The position numbers and the translations under genes are program-made. Positions 17,244 to 27,208 of a stretch of 64,000 nt of DNA are shown here, one piece after another. The notes under the pieces are model-generated. The model was given only the letters and a program-made list of their open reading frames with translations. It was not told the DNA's origin and made no database searches. Location: NCBI GenBank assembly GCA_963825555.1, contig CAWGTZ010000018.1:62001-126000 (forward strand). Reading direction: 5' to 3'. The stretch comes from JAGVSR01 sp963825555. Its GTDB lineage: Bacteria; Pseudomonadota; Alphaproteobacteria; Rhizobiales; Hyphomicrobiaceae. Within the stretch, counting starts at the first letter, position 1. Every line of letters begins with the position of its first letter.

Positions 17244-18452
17244 ATGACGAGTATTTTCTCGCGCTACGTATTTCGCCAAGCCGCGGGCGCCATGGTGATG
17301 ATCATCTCGTCGCTCTCGGGCGTCGTATGGATCGCCCTGGCGCTTCGCGAACTGGATGTGGTGACGAGCAAGGGGCAGAACGCTGGAACGCTGCTCGCGA
17401 TGACAACGCTCGCGTTGCCGAACCTGATGGCGCTGATTGCGCCATTCGCCCTTTTGATCGCCGTCATGCACACGCTCAACCGCCTCAACGGAGACAGCGA
17501 GTTGATCGTGATGACCGCGTCTGGCGCGACCGTCTCGGTCGTGGCGCGCCCCCTCATCCTGCTTGCCTTCATCGTGATGGGGGCCGTGGCATTCGTCAAT
17601 CACGTCGGAATGCCGTGGAGCCTTCGTATGCTGCGCGAGTATGTCGTGCAGGTGCGCACAGATCTGCTGACGCAGGTCCTGCAGCCCGGACGTTTCTCCA
17701 GCCCGGAAAAGGGCCTCACGTTTCATATCCGCGAGCGCGACGTTAACGGTGATATTCTCGGCATCATCATGCACGACACACGTGCGGAAAAGCAGACGAT
17801 GTCGTACCTCGCCGAGCGCGGCGTGATCGTGAAGCAGGAAGGTGCGGCCTACATGGTCATGACCGGCGGGCATGTCATCTCGCAGGACGACATGAAGGAG
17901 CCGCCGCGTATTATCGTTTTCGACAAGTACGCCTTCGACCTCGATTCCTTTGAGCAGCGCACGTCGGAAGAAATGGATCTGAAACCACGCGAGCGCTACT
18001 ACAGCGAACTCGTCAATCCGGATCCCGACAGCCGCCTCTACAAACGCAACCCGGGTCAGTTTACAGCCGAGTTGCATGAGCGGTTTGCAACACCGCTCTA
18101 TCCTTTGGCCTTCGTGATGATCGCGCTGGCCGCCGTCGGTAACGCGCAGAGCACGCGTCAAAACCGGGCACGAAATCTCGTGGCCGGGTTTGCCGCTGCG
18201 GCCGGAATCCGGCTCGCTGGTCTCGGCCTCGACAACGTCGTGTCAATGAAGCCGGAACTCACCCCACTCGTCTATGTTTTGCCGGTAGGAGCTATCCTCT
18301 GTGCCCTTATCGTGATCCTGCGCAGCGGACGCCGTCAGCGCGCCGGGCCCGGCACGTTTGAGAAGTTCTCCGATGCCGTTGCGGGCCTCATGGCGGGCCG
18401 CACACGCCGCCTATCCGGAAACCCCCAAGCCGACGCGGCGGGAGGCCCCTGA
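17244..18452 (+). CDS. lptF: LPS export ABC transporter permease LptF
   Basis: Inner-membrane permease of the Lpt bridge that moves lipopolysaccharide from the inner to the outer membrane with LptB2, LptG and LptC. The N-terminus SRYVFRQAAGAMVMIISSLSG and the following helices, then a periplasmic beta-jellyroll region (about 130-290) and three C-terminal helices, match the YjgP/YjgQ family. The length is 402 aa. Its stop overlaps the lptG start (TGATG at 18450-18454), indicating coupled translation. Confidence 0.93.
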   Translation: MTSIFSRYVFRQAAGAMVMIISSLSGVVWIALALRELDVVTSKGQNAGTLLAMTTLALPNLMALIAPFALLIAVMHTLNRLNGDSELIVMTASGATVSVVARPLILLAFIVMGAVAFVNHVGMPWSLRMLREYVVQVRTDLLTQVLQPGRFSSPEKGLTFHIRERDVNGDILGIIMHDTRAEKQTMSYLAERGVIVKQEGAAYMVMTGGHVISQDDMKEPPRIIVFDKYAFDLDSFEQRTSEEMDLKPRERYYSELVNPDPDSRLYKRNPGQFTAELHERFATPLYPLAFVMIALAAVGNAQSTRQNRARNLVAGFAAAAGIRLAGLGLDNVVSMKPELTPLVYVLPVGAILCALIVILRSGRRQRAGPGTFEKFSDAVAGLMAGRTRRLSGNPQADAAGGP

Positions 18453-19549
18453 TGCGCCTCTTGCCGTCTACCCTTGCCGTGTACATCGCCACACGCTTCC
18501 TGTTCGCCATCCTGGCGACGTTCTTCATCTGCTCGTTTCTCATCTTCGTGATCGATTTGGTCGAGATGCTGAGGCAGTCCGGTAAGTACGGACAAGTCGC
18601 CGGATGGAAAGTTGCATGGCTCACCATTTTGAGGCTCCCGGCCTACACGGAATTCCTGCTCTCATTCGGCGTGTTGGTGGGCTCCATCGGCGCCCTGCTG
18701 ATGCTCGCTCGCAAAAGCGAGTTGGCCGTCATCAGGTCGGCGGGCATGTCCGCCTGGCAGTTCCTCCGGCCAGGGCTCATCGTCGCTTTCGTGCTCGGCG
18801 TGTTGAGCGTCACCGCCTACAACCCGTTGGCCGCGGCGGCCCGCGACAAGGCGGACCGTCTCTTTGGCGAGTATTTTGGTCGTGAATCCAACTTGTTGAA
18901 AGCAGGTCAGGCCGGTGCCTGGCTACGCCAGAACGGCGTGGACGGCCAATCGGTGCTTACGGCTGCTCGAACGGGCAGAAAGGGCACGCAGCTTACGGGG
19001 GTCACGGCCTTCGTCTACGACGATCAGGGCAGGTTCAAGGAGCGTCTGGAGGCGGTGCGGGCCGTGCTGCTGAATGGATACTGGAGTCTCCAAGATGTCT
19101 CAGTGGTTCGCCCGGGCGAGGAACCCAAAAAATACGGCACCTATCTGCTCTCAACTTATCTGACACCCGAGCGTGCCTCAGACGCTTTGGGGACGGTGCT
19201 CGCGGTCTCCTTCTGGGAGCTGCCGGATTTGATCGAAGTAGCTGAAAAAGCTAATCTTTCGACCGCCCGCTTGGAGCTTCAGTACGAAATGCTCCTGTCG
19301 CGACCTTTCCTCTGCATGGCCATGGTTCTTTTGGCCGCCACTGTGTCGCTTAAGTCATTCCGCTCCGGGGGCATCCAGACTATGGTCATGACGGGGATGA
19401 TCGGGGGGTTCGGATTCTTCCTTTTCGCTGAGATTTCACGGCAGTTGGGCGCCGCCGGTCTGGTGGCTCCGTGGGTCGCGGTCTGGTTCCCCATCGTATT
19501 GGCCATGGTGGCCACGACAACGGTGCTTTTGCACCAGGAGGATGGCTGA
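18452..19549 (+). CDS. lptG: LPS export ABC transporter permease LptG
   Basis: Second permease of the LptB2FG extractor. The sequence begins LAVYIATRFLFAILATFFICSF and contains RLPAYTEFLLSFGVLVGS and ARKSELAVIRSAGMS, hallmark of the family coupling helix region. A periplasmic domain of about 150 residues and three C-terminal helices follow. The length is 365 aa. The start overlaps lptF by one base and the stop precedes lptD by a few bases. Confidence 0.94.
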   Translation: MRLLPSTLAVYIATRFLFAILATFFICSFLIFVIDLVEMLRQSGKYGQVAGWKVAWLTILRLPAYTEFLLSFGVLVGSIGALLMLARKSELAVIRSAGMSAWQFLRPGLIVAFVLGVLSVTAYNPLAAAARDKADRLFGEYFGRESNLLKAGQAGAWLRQNGVDGQSVLTAARTGRKGTQLTGVTAFVYDDQGRFKERLEAVRAVLLNGYWSLQDVSVVRPGEEPKKYGTYLLSTYLTPERASDALGTVLAVSFWELPDLIEVAEKANLSTARLELQYEMLLSRPFLCMAMVLLAATVSLKSFRSGGIQTMVMTGMIGGFGFFLFAEISRQLGAAGLVAPWVAVWFPIVLAMVATTTVLLHQEDG

Positions 19550-19552
19550 GTG

Positions 19553-22033
19553 ATGCGTGCTCTGCGGCAATCGCAGGCAACGAAAGCAGCGAACCGCGCA
19601 TCGATCCCTTGCCGAACGGCGTGGATCGGTGGGCGTGTGCGCTCTGCTGTCGTCATGCGCGTCTTCGTCATCACCGTTCTCGCAACTGCGCTCGGGCTTT
19701 TCTCAGGCTCAGCTCAGGCTCAGTACAAAGATCCCGTACGGAACCAGAATAAGGGCACCCAAAGCGCCTTCCCGAAGCAGGAAGGCGGTATGTTCGGTAA
19801 GACGCAGAAGTTCGAGGGGAACCTTCCCCTTCACCTCCAGGCCGAGGAGTTTGTCTACGACAACCAAGGCAACAGGGTCATTGCGCGCGGCAATGTCGAA
19901 ATCCAATACGAGGGCAATAATCTCACCGCGGATGAGGTGATTTACGACCAATCAGCCAATACGCTGGCAGCGTCCGGCAATGTCGTGCTGCGCGATGCGA
20001 ACGGAAACATTGTGCGCGCTGAGCAATACACGCTCACCGATGATTTCCGCGACGGTTTCGTTCAGTCACTGAGCGTTCTTTCGCGCGACAACTCCCGTAT
20101 CTCGGCCGAACAGGGCGTGCGTCGCGACGGTAACGTCACGGAGTTCTCGAACGCCAAGTTCACGGCATGTCCCTCCGACGGTTCCACCCCGCCGCTGTGG
20201 TGCGTCTCGGCGAGCAAGGTCGTTTACGATCAGGTTGCTGGCACGATCAGCTATCAGGATGCGCAGTTCGAGATGTTCGGGCAGCCGATCCTTTACATGC
20301 CCTATTTCGAGCATCCCGATCCGTCGGTGAAGCGCAAGAGCGGCTTCTTGGCTCCGGATATCGGCAACTCCGATGATCTGGGTTTTTTCACTGAAATCCC
20401 ATACTACTTCGCCCTGTCGCCATCCTACGACTTTACCTTTCATCCCCGCTTTATGACCGGGCAGGGCGTCCTCTGGATGGGCGATTGGCGTCAACGCCTT
20501 GCCAGCGGCCAGTACTCCGTCAAGCTTGCTGGCATCGACCAGGACGGCGCCAACATCGACACGACTGAAAGTGAGCAAGAAAGTCTTGACGGTTTCCGCG
20601 GCAGTCTGGAGACCAAGGGTGCCTTCTCACTTTCCAGTTGGTGGCGCTACGGCTGGGACGTCACGTTGGAGACAGACGACTCATTCCGTCGCTATTATCA
20701 GCTCGACAACATTCTTCTCACCGACAGGGTGAATAACGTCTTTTTCACCGGAATGTCGGAGAGGAATTACCTCGCCACCAATTTCTACCACTTTGGTGGG
20801 CTGCTCTCGAATGATACGCCGCAGTCGGAAAGCGCGGCCTATCCTGTCATTGATTACAATTACATCGTGGCCGATCCTGTTCTTGGCGGTGAGCTGAAAA
20901 TGAACGGCAACCTCCTCGCATTCTCACGGTCGGATGGCGCAGGCTCTGACGATGCTCAGATGTCGCGCGCCATTGCCGAAGTCAAATGGCGGCGCCGGCT
21001 GACCGATCAGCTCGGCATCACTTACACGCCCTTCGGCGAACTGCGTGGCGACCTTTACCAGTACGACAACTACATCGACCCCGAGACAGCCCAGACCTTC
21101 AACAGCGAACAAGTTGCCCGCGGCCTTGCGGCGGGAGGCGTCACGGTGTCCTACCCCTGGATTGCCAACACGGCGTCAGCTTCACACATCATCGAGCCGA
21201 TTGGGCAGGTGATCGTCCGTCAGGCGAGCATGGATCAGGCTGGTCTGCCCGACGAAGATGCCAAGAGCCTCGTGTTTGACGACACGAACCTGTTCGAGAC
21301 CACCAAATTCTCCGGATACGACAGGATTGAGACGGGAACCCGCGCGAACGTCGGTCTGCAGTATACCTTCCAGCCTTGGTCGGGAGGCTACGCGCGCGTA
21401 CTCGCAGGCCAGAGTTTCCAACTCGCGGGCGACAATCCCTACGAGAACCGGTCGATCCTCTGCGATGGCAGTGTCGTCATTGCTCCTGGCGTCGACGACG
21501 AGTGCAATCCGATCTTCTCGCCGCGCAGTGGCTTGCAGAACGATCGTTCGGATTATGTCCTGGGCGCCTATATCGCGCCCACCGACATGTTCCGCCTCAT
21601 CTCCCAGAATCGTTTCGACGAAAGTTCATTTGCGCTGATGCGGTCCGATACGGGTCTTGCCACGAACTATGGCCCGTTCACCCTTTCGGCCATTTATGCC
21701 TACACGCGGCTTGATCCTGAACTTGATGAAGCGGAGCAAGACATTAATGCTACTCTCGGGCTGCGTTTGACCGATCGCTGGTCGTTGCTCGGCGGCATGC
21801 GTTACGACATCGACGATTCGGAGTGGCTGACGAGCACGGCGCAGATCCGCTATCTGGATGACTGCTTCATGCTGAGTGTGGCGTACAACGAACACAACAT
21901 CTCGGATGTGGACGCCGGTCTTGATCCCGATCGGACCATTATGTTCCGGGTAGAGTTCAAGCACCTAGGCGGCTTTAACTATAAGACCGACGCCATCGAC
22001 CACGTGTTCAGTGATCAGCAGCCCCCGGGCTGA
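19553..22033 (+). CDS. lptD: LPS-assembly outer membrane protein LptD
   Basis: Outer-membrane beta-barrel that inserts LPS into the outer leaflet. The periplasmic OstA-type jellyroll (LQAEEFVYDNQGNRVIARGNVEI, then YDQSANTLAASGNVVL) is followed by a large LptD barrel domain from about residue 280 to the end. The signal peptide is best formed from Met at 19655 (MRVFVITVLATALGLFSGSAQAQ), so either that ATG or the upstream ATG 19553, which sits behind AGGAGG at the lptG end, is the true start. GTG 19550 is also possible. The barrel ends in a long aromatic-rich strand set. Adjacent SurA-like protein is a likely folding partner. Confidence 0.93.
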   Translation: MRALRQSQATKAANRASIPCRTAWIGGRVRSAVVMRVFVITVLATALGLFSGSAQAQYKDPVRNQNKGTQSAFPKQEGGMFGKTQKFEGNLPLHLQAEEFVYDNQGNRVIARGNVEIQYEGNNLTADEVIYDQSANTLAASGNVVLRDANGNIVRAEQYTLTDDFRDGFVQSLSVLSRDNSRISAEQGVRRDGNVTEFSNAKFTACPSDGSTPPLWCVSASKVVYDQVAGTISYQDAQFEMFGQPILYMPYFEHPDPSVKRKSGFLAPDIGNSDDLGFFTEIPYYFALSPSYDFTFHPRFMTGQGVLWMGDWRQRLASGQYSVKLAGIDQDGANIDTTESEQESLDGFRGSLETKGAFSLSSWWRYGWDVTLETDDSFRRYYQLDNILLTDRVNNVFFTGMSERNYLATNFYHFGGLLSNDTPQSESAAYPVIDYNYIVADPVLGGELKMNGNLLAFSRSDGAGSDDAQMSRAIAEVKWRRRLTDQLGITYTPFGELRGDLYQYDNYIDPETAQTFNSEQVARGLAAGGVTVSYPWIANTASASHIIEPIGQVIVRQASMDQAGLPDEDAKSLVFDDTNLFETTKFSGYDRIETGTRANVGLQYTFQPWSGGYARVLAGQSFQLAGDNPYENRSILCDGSVVIAPGVDDECNPIFSPRSGLQNDRSDYVLGAYIAPTDMFRLISQNRFDESSFALMRSDTGLATNYGPFTLSAIYAYTRLDPELDEAEQDINATLGLRLTDRWSLLGGMRYDIDDSEWLTSTAQIRYLDDCFMLSVAYNEHNISDVDAGLDPDRTIMFRVEFKHLGGFNYKTDAIDHVFSDQQPPG

Positions 22034-22266
22034 GCAGGCTGGGGTGAGACCGCCCCCTTATCTCTTTGCCGCGCATTTATGATTTCCCTGCCACGCCAAG
22101 GCCATGGTTGCGGTGGATAACGCGATCCTCTCACGGTTGGAGCGCGCTAGACTGAACCGTCGATTCGGCTCCGACTGGGACCTTTGATAGTTCCGCTGCC
22201 AGGCACGGGTCTGATAAGGGACAAAACATCGACCGACCAGAACAACCGGAAAGAGACCTCTTGATC

Positions 22267-23595
22267 ATGCGCGTGACATCGCGCCACTTTCATTTTTCGT
22301 TCCAGCGGATGGCAGTACTCATCGCCGCCATCGCGCTGCCCTGTCATGCCCAGGGGCAGGCGATCACGACGACGGTGCCCCCTGCCGGGGGCACGCCGAA
22401 CCTGCCCGAAATTGTTGTTCCGTCTGACCCTGCCCCGCCTCCGGCCAAGACCAAGCCGAAGAAGCCGGCCGCGGGTCCGTCAGGCAAGAGCGACTCCAAA
22501 TCGGCGGCGATCAGTCCCGACGACGGAAAGACCGGGAAGGTCAAGGGTTCGCAGTCTATCGTCGTGCTCGTCAACGACGAGCCGATTACGGGTTACGAAA
22601 TATCCCAGCGCCAGCGTCTGATGGGTATGGGAAATTCCAATATTGGCAAGCGTGCGCAGGACAATTTTAAGTCACTGATCAAGGCGAAGTCGACGAACGA
22701 CCGCTTGAAGGCGATCCTCAACAAAACGATCCAGGAGAACCAGGGAAAGTCGCGCGAGGAGATCATAGCGATTTTCGAGAAGCGCAAGCAGGACTTTGCC
22801 AAGGGCCTTCAGAAGCAGGCAATGGAAAATGCTCGTCAGAGCGTACTGCCGGGCCTTCGCAAAGAAGCCCTGGAGGAACTCATCGAGGAGCGCTTGAAAC
22901 TTCAGGAAGCAAAGCGGCTCAACGTCTTGGTCGGCGATGACGAAATCGATACCGTCATGCGATCCATCGCTGAGAAGAACAAAATGACAGACGTCGAGTT
23001 CGCTGCGTACCTGAAGAAGATGGGTGCAGATATCAACGTCATGCGCAACCGATTCAAGGCGAACATGTCCTGGCAGCAGGTCGTGCGCCGCCAGTTTGGC
23101 CACATCGTTTCAATCAGCGAACGCGATGTGGATCGCTTTGTCGAGAAGTCGCCTCTTCCGGATGGCGAGGGTGTTGAGTTGCAGGTCCAGCGGATCACGC
23201 TACCCATCCCGGCAAAACTCGAGCAGAAGATGCTCGCGCAACGACTGGCCGAGGGGGAAGGCCTGATGCGGCGCGGGGGCGGTTGCTCCCAGATGTCGGC
23301 CAATGCCGCCACTGTCGCTGGAGCCCGCTTCGAGAACCTGGGGCCGCGTATGCCCAATAGCATTCCTGAGCCGACACGAAGCCTCCTTCTCAACGCCCGT
23401 GACGGTGAGTTGCTTCCACCGACAGTGGCCGCGGGCGGCGTGGAAGTCTGGGCCGTGTGCGGTCGCAAGACCGTTGCCGCCAGCCTGGAACAGCGTGAGA
23501 GCGTTCAGGCTGAATTGCGTCAGAAGGAATTCGAGGTGCTGGCCAAGAAGCACCTTAAGGATCTTCGGCAGGACGCGGCGATAGAGTACCGATAA
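22267..23595 (+). CDS. surA: SurA-like periplasmic chaperone / peptidyl-prolyl isomerase
   Basis: Periplasmic chaperone for outer-membrane proteins, placed next to lptD as often seen in alphaproteobacteria. A signal peptide (RMAVLIAAIALPCHAQGQ) precedes a Pro/Lys-rich linker and the SurA N-terminal domain (SIVVLVNDEPITGYEISQRQRL). The C-terminal region from about residue 270 resembles a parvulin domain but is weakly conserved, so isomerase activity is uncertain. I chose ATG 22267; the frame also has a TTG at 22261. The stop TAA overlaps the pdxA start (TAATG). The length is 442 aa. Confidence 0.82.
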   Translation: MRVTSRHFHFSFQRMAVLIAAIALPCHAQGQAITTTVPPAGGTPNLPEIVVPSDPAPPPAKTKPKKPAAGPSGKSDSKSAAISPDDGKTGKVKGSQSIVVLVNDEPITGYEISQRQRLMGMGNSNIGKRAQDNFKSLIKAKSTNDRLKAILNKTIQENQGKSREEIIAIFEKRKQDFAKGLQKQAMENARQSVLPGLRKEALEELIEERLKLQEAKRLNVLVGDDEIDTVMRSIAEKNKMTDVEFAAYLKKMGADINVMRNRFKANMSWQQVVRRQFGHIVSISERDVDRFVEKSPLPDGEGVELQVQRITLPIPAKLEQKMLAQRLAEGEGLMRRGGGCSQMSANAATVAGARFENLGPRMPNSIPEPTRSLLLNARDGELLPPTVAAGGVEVWAVCGRKTVAASLEQRESVQAELRQKEFEVLAKKHLKDLRQDAAIEYR

Positions 23596-24644
23596 TGTCG
23601 ACAACCTCCTCCGATCGCGCATTGCCCCTTGCGGTAACTATGGGCGATCCGGCAGGGATCGGCCCCGAAATTACATTGAAAGCCTATGTTCGACGCGCAG
23701 ATCGGGGGTTGCCTCGCTTTGCCGTTTACGGATGCCCGAAAACGCTAGCTGCCCGCGCGCGCCTCCTAGGTCTGGACGTGGCCATCTCGGAGGTGGCATC
23801 TCCCAGGGAGGCTGAGGCGCTATTTGCAGACCGTTTGCCGGTCGTGTCGCTGCCAGTCGCGCGTGAAGCGCGGCCGGGCCATCCGGCAGCCGAGAACGGC
23901 ATGGCCACGATCTCGGCCATCGAGCAGGCCACTCGGGCCGTTGTCGTGGGCGATGCAGCCGCACTCGTCACCAACCCTATTTCAAAGTCGGTCCTGTACG
24001 CCGCCGGCTTTGTCCATCCCGGCCACACCGAGTTCTTGGCGGCGCTTGCCGAAGCTCTCGTCCCCGGACGCCGGCATCATCCCGTGATGATGCTCGCTTC
24101 CGACGTGCTCCGCGTCGTGCCGGTCACGATCCACATTCCCATCTCTGCGGTGCCAAAGTCGCTGACGCGGCCCCTTCTCTACGAGACGATCCGAACGACT
24201 TGGCGCAGCCTCAAAACGGATTTCGGCATTGCAGCTCCCCGTGTGTCGGTGGCAGGCCTCAATCCGCATGCGGGCGAAGGTGGCTCGATAGGCAGGGAAG
24301 ACGCGGATCTCATCGCACCAGCGGTGCAGGAGTTGCGCCGCGAAGGCTTGACGGTCTCAGGTCCTTTCTCCGCCGATACCCTGTTCCACGAAGCTGCGCG
24401 AAAAACCTACGATGCGGCCGTCTGCATGTATCACGATCAGGCCCTCATTCCGATCAAGACGCTTTCATTCGATACGGGCGTCAACGTCACGCTCGGACTG
24501 CCTTTTGTGCGCACATCGCCCGATCATGGCACTGCTTTCAACATCGCGGCACAGGGCACAGCATCACCGGAAAGCTTACTGTGCGCGCTCCGTATGGCAG
24601 CAGAGATGTCTGAGCGGCGCCGCGCGGCGGACGCCGCGTCATGA
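23595..24644 (+). CDS. pdxA: 4-hydroxythreonine-4-phosphate dehydrogenase PdxA
   Basis: NAD-dependent enzyme of the DXP-dependent pyridoxal phosphate pathway, oxidising 4-phosphohydroxy-threonine. Signatures include VTMGDPAGIGPEITLKA, the metal-binding His region VHPGHTEFLAALAE, NPHAGEGG, and MYHDQALIPIKTLSFD. The length of 349 aa is usual. It overlaps surA upstream and rsmA downstream (ATGA at 24641-24644), so it is in the middle of a tightly packed operon; pdxA next to rsmA is a common arrangement. Confidence 0.96.
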   Translation: MSTTSSDRALPLAVTMGDPAGIGPEITLKAYVRRADRGLPRFAVYGCPKTLAARARLLGLDVAISEVASPREAEALFADRLPVVSLPVAREARPGHPAAENGMATISAIEQATRAVVVGDAAALVTNPISKSVLYAAGFVHPGHTEFLAALAEALVPGRRHHPVMMLASDVLRVVPVTIHIPISAVPKSLTRPLLYETIRTTWRSLKTDFGIAAPRVSVAGLNPHAGEGGSIGREDADLIAPAVQELRREGLTVSGPFSADTLFHEAARKTYDAAVCMYHDQALIPIKTLSFDTGVNVTLGLPFVRTSPDHGTAFNIAAQGTASPESLLCALRMAAEMSERRRAADAAS

Positions 24645-25549
24645 GCGTCGCATCCGGCGGAGTGGGCGACGATGGCCTTCCGCCACTTAGGGACGTGATC
24701 CGCCACCACGATCTCGCGGCCAAGAAGAGCCTCGGGCAGAATTTCATTCTCGATCTCAATCTGACGCGCCGCATCGCACGCTTGGCCGCTCCTCTGGGCG
24801 ACCTGACAGTTGTTGAAGTGGGACCGGGCCCCGGCGGTCTCACCCGGGCTCTCCTGATGGAGGGCGCAAAACACGTAATCGCTGTTGAGCGCGATCGGCG
24901 ATGTCTCGCCGCGCTTAAAGACGTGGCGGCGGCGTATCCTGGCCGGCTCACGGTCAAAGAGGGCGACGCGCTCGCGACGGATTGGCAGGCCTTCATTGCG
25001 GATGCGGAAACTCCCGCGGCGATTGTCGCCAATCTGCCCTACAACATCGCGACAATGCTGCTCATCGCATGGCTGGAGACCGAGCCCTGGCCGCCCTGGT
25101 GGTCGCGTATGGCGCTGATGTTCCAGAAGGAGGTAGCTGAGCGCATCGTGGCGGAGCCTGGCTCCAAGGCATACGGCCGTCTCGCTGTCATCGCCCAGTG
25201 GCGGACGAATGCGCACATCGCGTTGGTTCTTCCTCCCGCCGCCTTTACGCCGCCGCCCAAGGTCTCATCCGCCGTCGTCGTCTTCACGCCCAAGGCGCAA
25301 CCGCAGCCCGCATGCTCGGCAAAGACGCTCGGGCGCGTCACGCAGGCCGCATTCGGCCAACGCCGCAAGATGCTCCGTCAGAGTTTGAAGTCCCTGACGC
25401 CAATGCCGGAGCTTCTGCTCCGCGAAGTCGGCATCGCGCCAGAGCTTCGCGCTGAACAACTGACCGTGGACGATTTCGCACGCTTGGCGCTGGTGATCGA
25501 GCGCAACGGCAGTTCGGAGGCGTCGTCGGGCGCTCACAAGTCAGATTGA
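24641..25549 (+). CDS. rsmA: 16S rRNA dimethyladenosine transferase RsmA (KsgA)
   Basis: Methylates two adjacent adenosines in the 3' terminal hairpin of 16S rRNA. Motifs: KKSLGQNFILD, SAM motif I VEVGPGPGGLTRALL, VERDRRC, the catalytic NLPYNIAT, then FQKEVAERIVAEPGSKAYGRL. The length of 302 aa includes a C-terminal helical domain with GQRRKMLRQSLKSL. ATG 24641 overlaps the pdxA stop. The 3' end overlaps the convergent gmk by 16 bp. Confidence 0.97.
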   Translation: MSVASGGVGDDGLPPLRDVIRHHDLAAKKSLGQNFILDLNLTRRIARLAAPLGDLTVVEVGPGPGGLTRALLMEGAKHVIAVERDRRCLAALKDVAAAYPGRLTVKEGDALATDWQAFIADAETPAAIVANLPYNIATMLLIAWLETEPWPPWWSRMALMFQKEVAERIVAEPGSKAYGRLAVIAQWRTNAHIALVLPPAAFTPPPKVSSAVVVFTPKAQPQPACSAKTLGRVTQAAFGQRRKMLRQSLKSLTPMPELLLREVGIAPELRAEQLTVDDFARLALVIERNGSSEASSGAHKSD

Positions 25550-26190
25550 AGATCGCGAACGAATTGGGACAGGCCCAGCAGCCGCTCACGCTTTAGACGC
25601 TCGGCGGCGAGGATCGACTTGAGACCACTTATGCTCGTCTCCAGATCTGCGTTTACGATCACATAGTCGTATTCGGCCCAATGGCTGATTTCCGAGGAAG
25701 CTTCTGCCATACGCTTGGCAACGATCTCAGGAGGGTCTTGCGCGCGGCCCCTGAGGCGCGTCTCGAGCACGGCACCTGAGGGCGGCAGAATGAACACGCG
25801 TACGAGATCGCCTGCCATCTTCTCCGAGAGTTGCTGCGCGCCCTGCCAGTCGATGTCGAAGAGTACGTCCTCTCCCCGGGCGATTGCCGCCTCCACGGGC
25901 GCGCGCGGCGTCCCGTAGGAATTGCCGAAGACCTTGGCCCATTCCAGCAGATCGCCTTTCTTACGCATGCTCTCGAAGCGCGCCTCGTCGACAAAGATAT
26001 AGTCCTTGCCGTCCTCCTCTCCGGGGCGAGGCTTACGTGTTGTGACCGAGATCGACAGTCGGATGCCGCAGTCCCCGTCCAGCAGCACACGCGATAGGGT
26101 GGTTTTGCCGGCCCCCGAAGGCGAGGACAGGACCAGAAGCACGCCGCGGCGGGCGATCGCCGGTTGGGTTGGTATGGATCCGTTATTCAA
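25534..26190 (-). CDS. gmk: Guanylate kinase Gmk
   Basis: Phosphorylates GMP to GDP. The P-loop is SSPSGAGKTT near residue 22, followed by SVTTRKPRPGEEDGKDYIFVD, the GMP-binding SxTTRxPRxGE signature, and DIDWQGAQQL. The frame opens with a TTG at 26190, preceded by AGGTG at a proper distance; no upstream ATG exists. The start overlaps the yicC stop (26183-26185), so the pair is coupled. The length is 218 aa. Confidence 0.96.
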   Translation of the reverse strand: MNNGSIPTQPAIARRGVLLVLSSPSGAGKTTLSRVLLDGDCGIRLSISVTTRKPRPGEEDGKDYIFVDEARFESMRKKGDLLEWAKVFGNSYGTPRAPVEAAIARGEDVLFDIDWQGAQQLSEKMAGDLVRVFILPPSGAVLETRLRGRAQDPPEIVAKRMAEASSEISHWAEYDYVIVNADLETSISGLKSILAAERLKRERLLGLSQFVRDLQSDL

Positions 26191-27070
26191 TGTTCTGCAC
26201 CTGCTCGCGCATTTGATCGATCACGGTCTTGAGGGCGAGGCCCGCGCGTGAGATTTCCACGTCGGTCGCCTTCGAAGTCAAAGTGTTGGCCTCGCGGTTG
26301 AACTCTTGCGCGAGGAAGTCCAGTTTGCGGCCGGCGGGGCCCCCTTCGGCGAAAAGTGCGCGGGCCGATGCCACATGAGCTTTCAGTCTCTGGAGTTCCT
26401 CCTCCACGTCGGCCCGCGTTGCGATTATTACCGCCTCCTGATGCAGCCGTGCGGGGTCCAACGCCGAACTCGAGTCCAGGAGCCGTGCGATCTGATCGGC
26501 AAGTCGCGCCCGGATTGCCTCGGGCGAGCGCGACGGTGAGGATTGCACGAATTGAGTGAGGCGCTCGATTTCGTCGACCTGGGCTGTAAGCACCCGATTG
26601 AGCCGTTGACCTTCCTGGGCACGGTCCATCGCCAGGGCCGCGAGAGCTTCGTCGAGCGAGGACAGGATGGCCGCGGTCATCTCCGGCGCGAGCCCTGCGG
26701 TCTCAGAGGAATCCACAATGTCGAGCACGCCCCGCAGTGCGAGCAGCCCCTCGGCGCTGGGCGCCGGCGCGCCGGTCTGGCGGCGGACCTCTTCTACGGC
26801 CTTCAGCACCTGTGCCAGGGCGGCCTCGTTCACGCGGACCTCGACCGTGGAGGTTTCGCGCTGGGCATTCAGGTTCAAAGTCAGGCTACCGCGGGCGAAG
26901 CGCTTTGCCGCCGCCTCTCGCACCTTCGGTTCCAGCGACTCGTAGCCTTGTGGCAGGCGCACGCGCACGTCGAGGCCCCGCCCGTTTACGCTGCGCACTT
27001 CCCAGAACCAGCGCACGCTCTCGTTCGCGCCGTCGACGCGCGCAAAGCCGGTCATGCTGTTCAGGACCAT
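26183..27070 (-). CDS. YicC family endoribonuclease
   Basis: YicC/YloC family protein of 295 aa; family members have been described as endoribonucleases. The N-terminus NSMTGFARVDG and the EVRSVNGRGLDVRVRLP signature are typical, and the C-terminus LDFLAQEFNREANTLTSKATDVEISRAGLALKTVIDQMREQVQNIE is strongly conserved in the family. ATG 27070 is used; Met at 27055 (MTGFAR) is an alternative that agrees with some relatives. It lies between mltG and gmk, the usual alphaproteobacterial order. Confidence 0.93.
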   Translation of the reverse strand: MVLNSMTGFARVDGANESVRWFWEVRSVNGRGLDVRVRLPQGYESLEPKVREAAAKRFARGSLTLNLNAQRETSTVEVRVNEAALAQVLKAVEEVRRQTGAPAPSAEGLLALRGVLDIVDSSETAGLAPEMTAAILSSLDEALAALAMDRAQEGQRLNRVLTAQVDEIERLTQFVQSSPSRSPEAIRARLADQIARLLDSSSALDPARLHQEAVIIATRADVEEELQRLKAHVASARALFAEGGPAGRKLDFLAQEFNREANTLTSKATDVEISRAGLALKTVIDQMREQVQNIE

Positions 27071-27208
27071 GGGAGCTCTTCGGATGGCTGGCTAGACGAC
27101 AGAATGGCGGGTGGCGCGAACGACCTCGGTCGAACCCGCCTCGGACCGACCTTTAACCGCTGACATCCAATCCGCCAAGAGCGAGGAGACGTCATGGCAC
27201 GGAGGGCC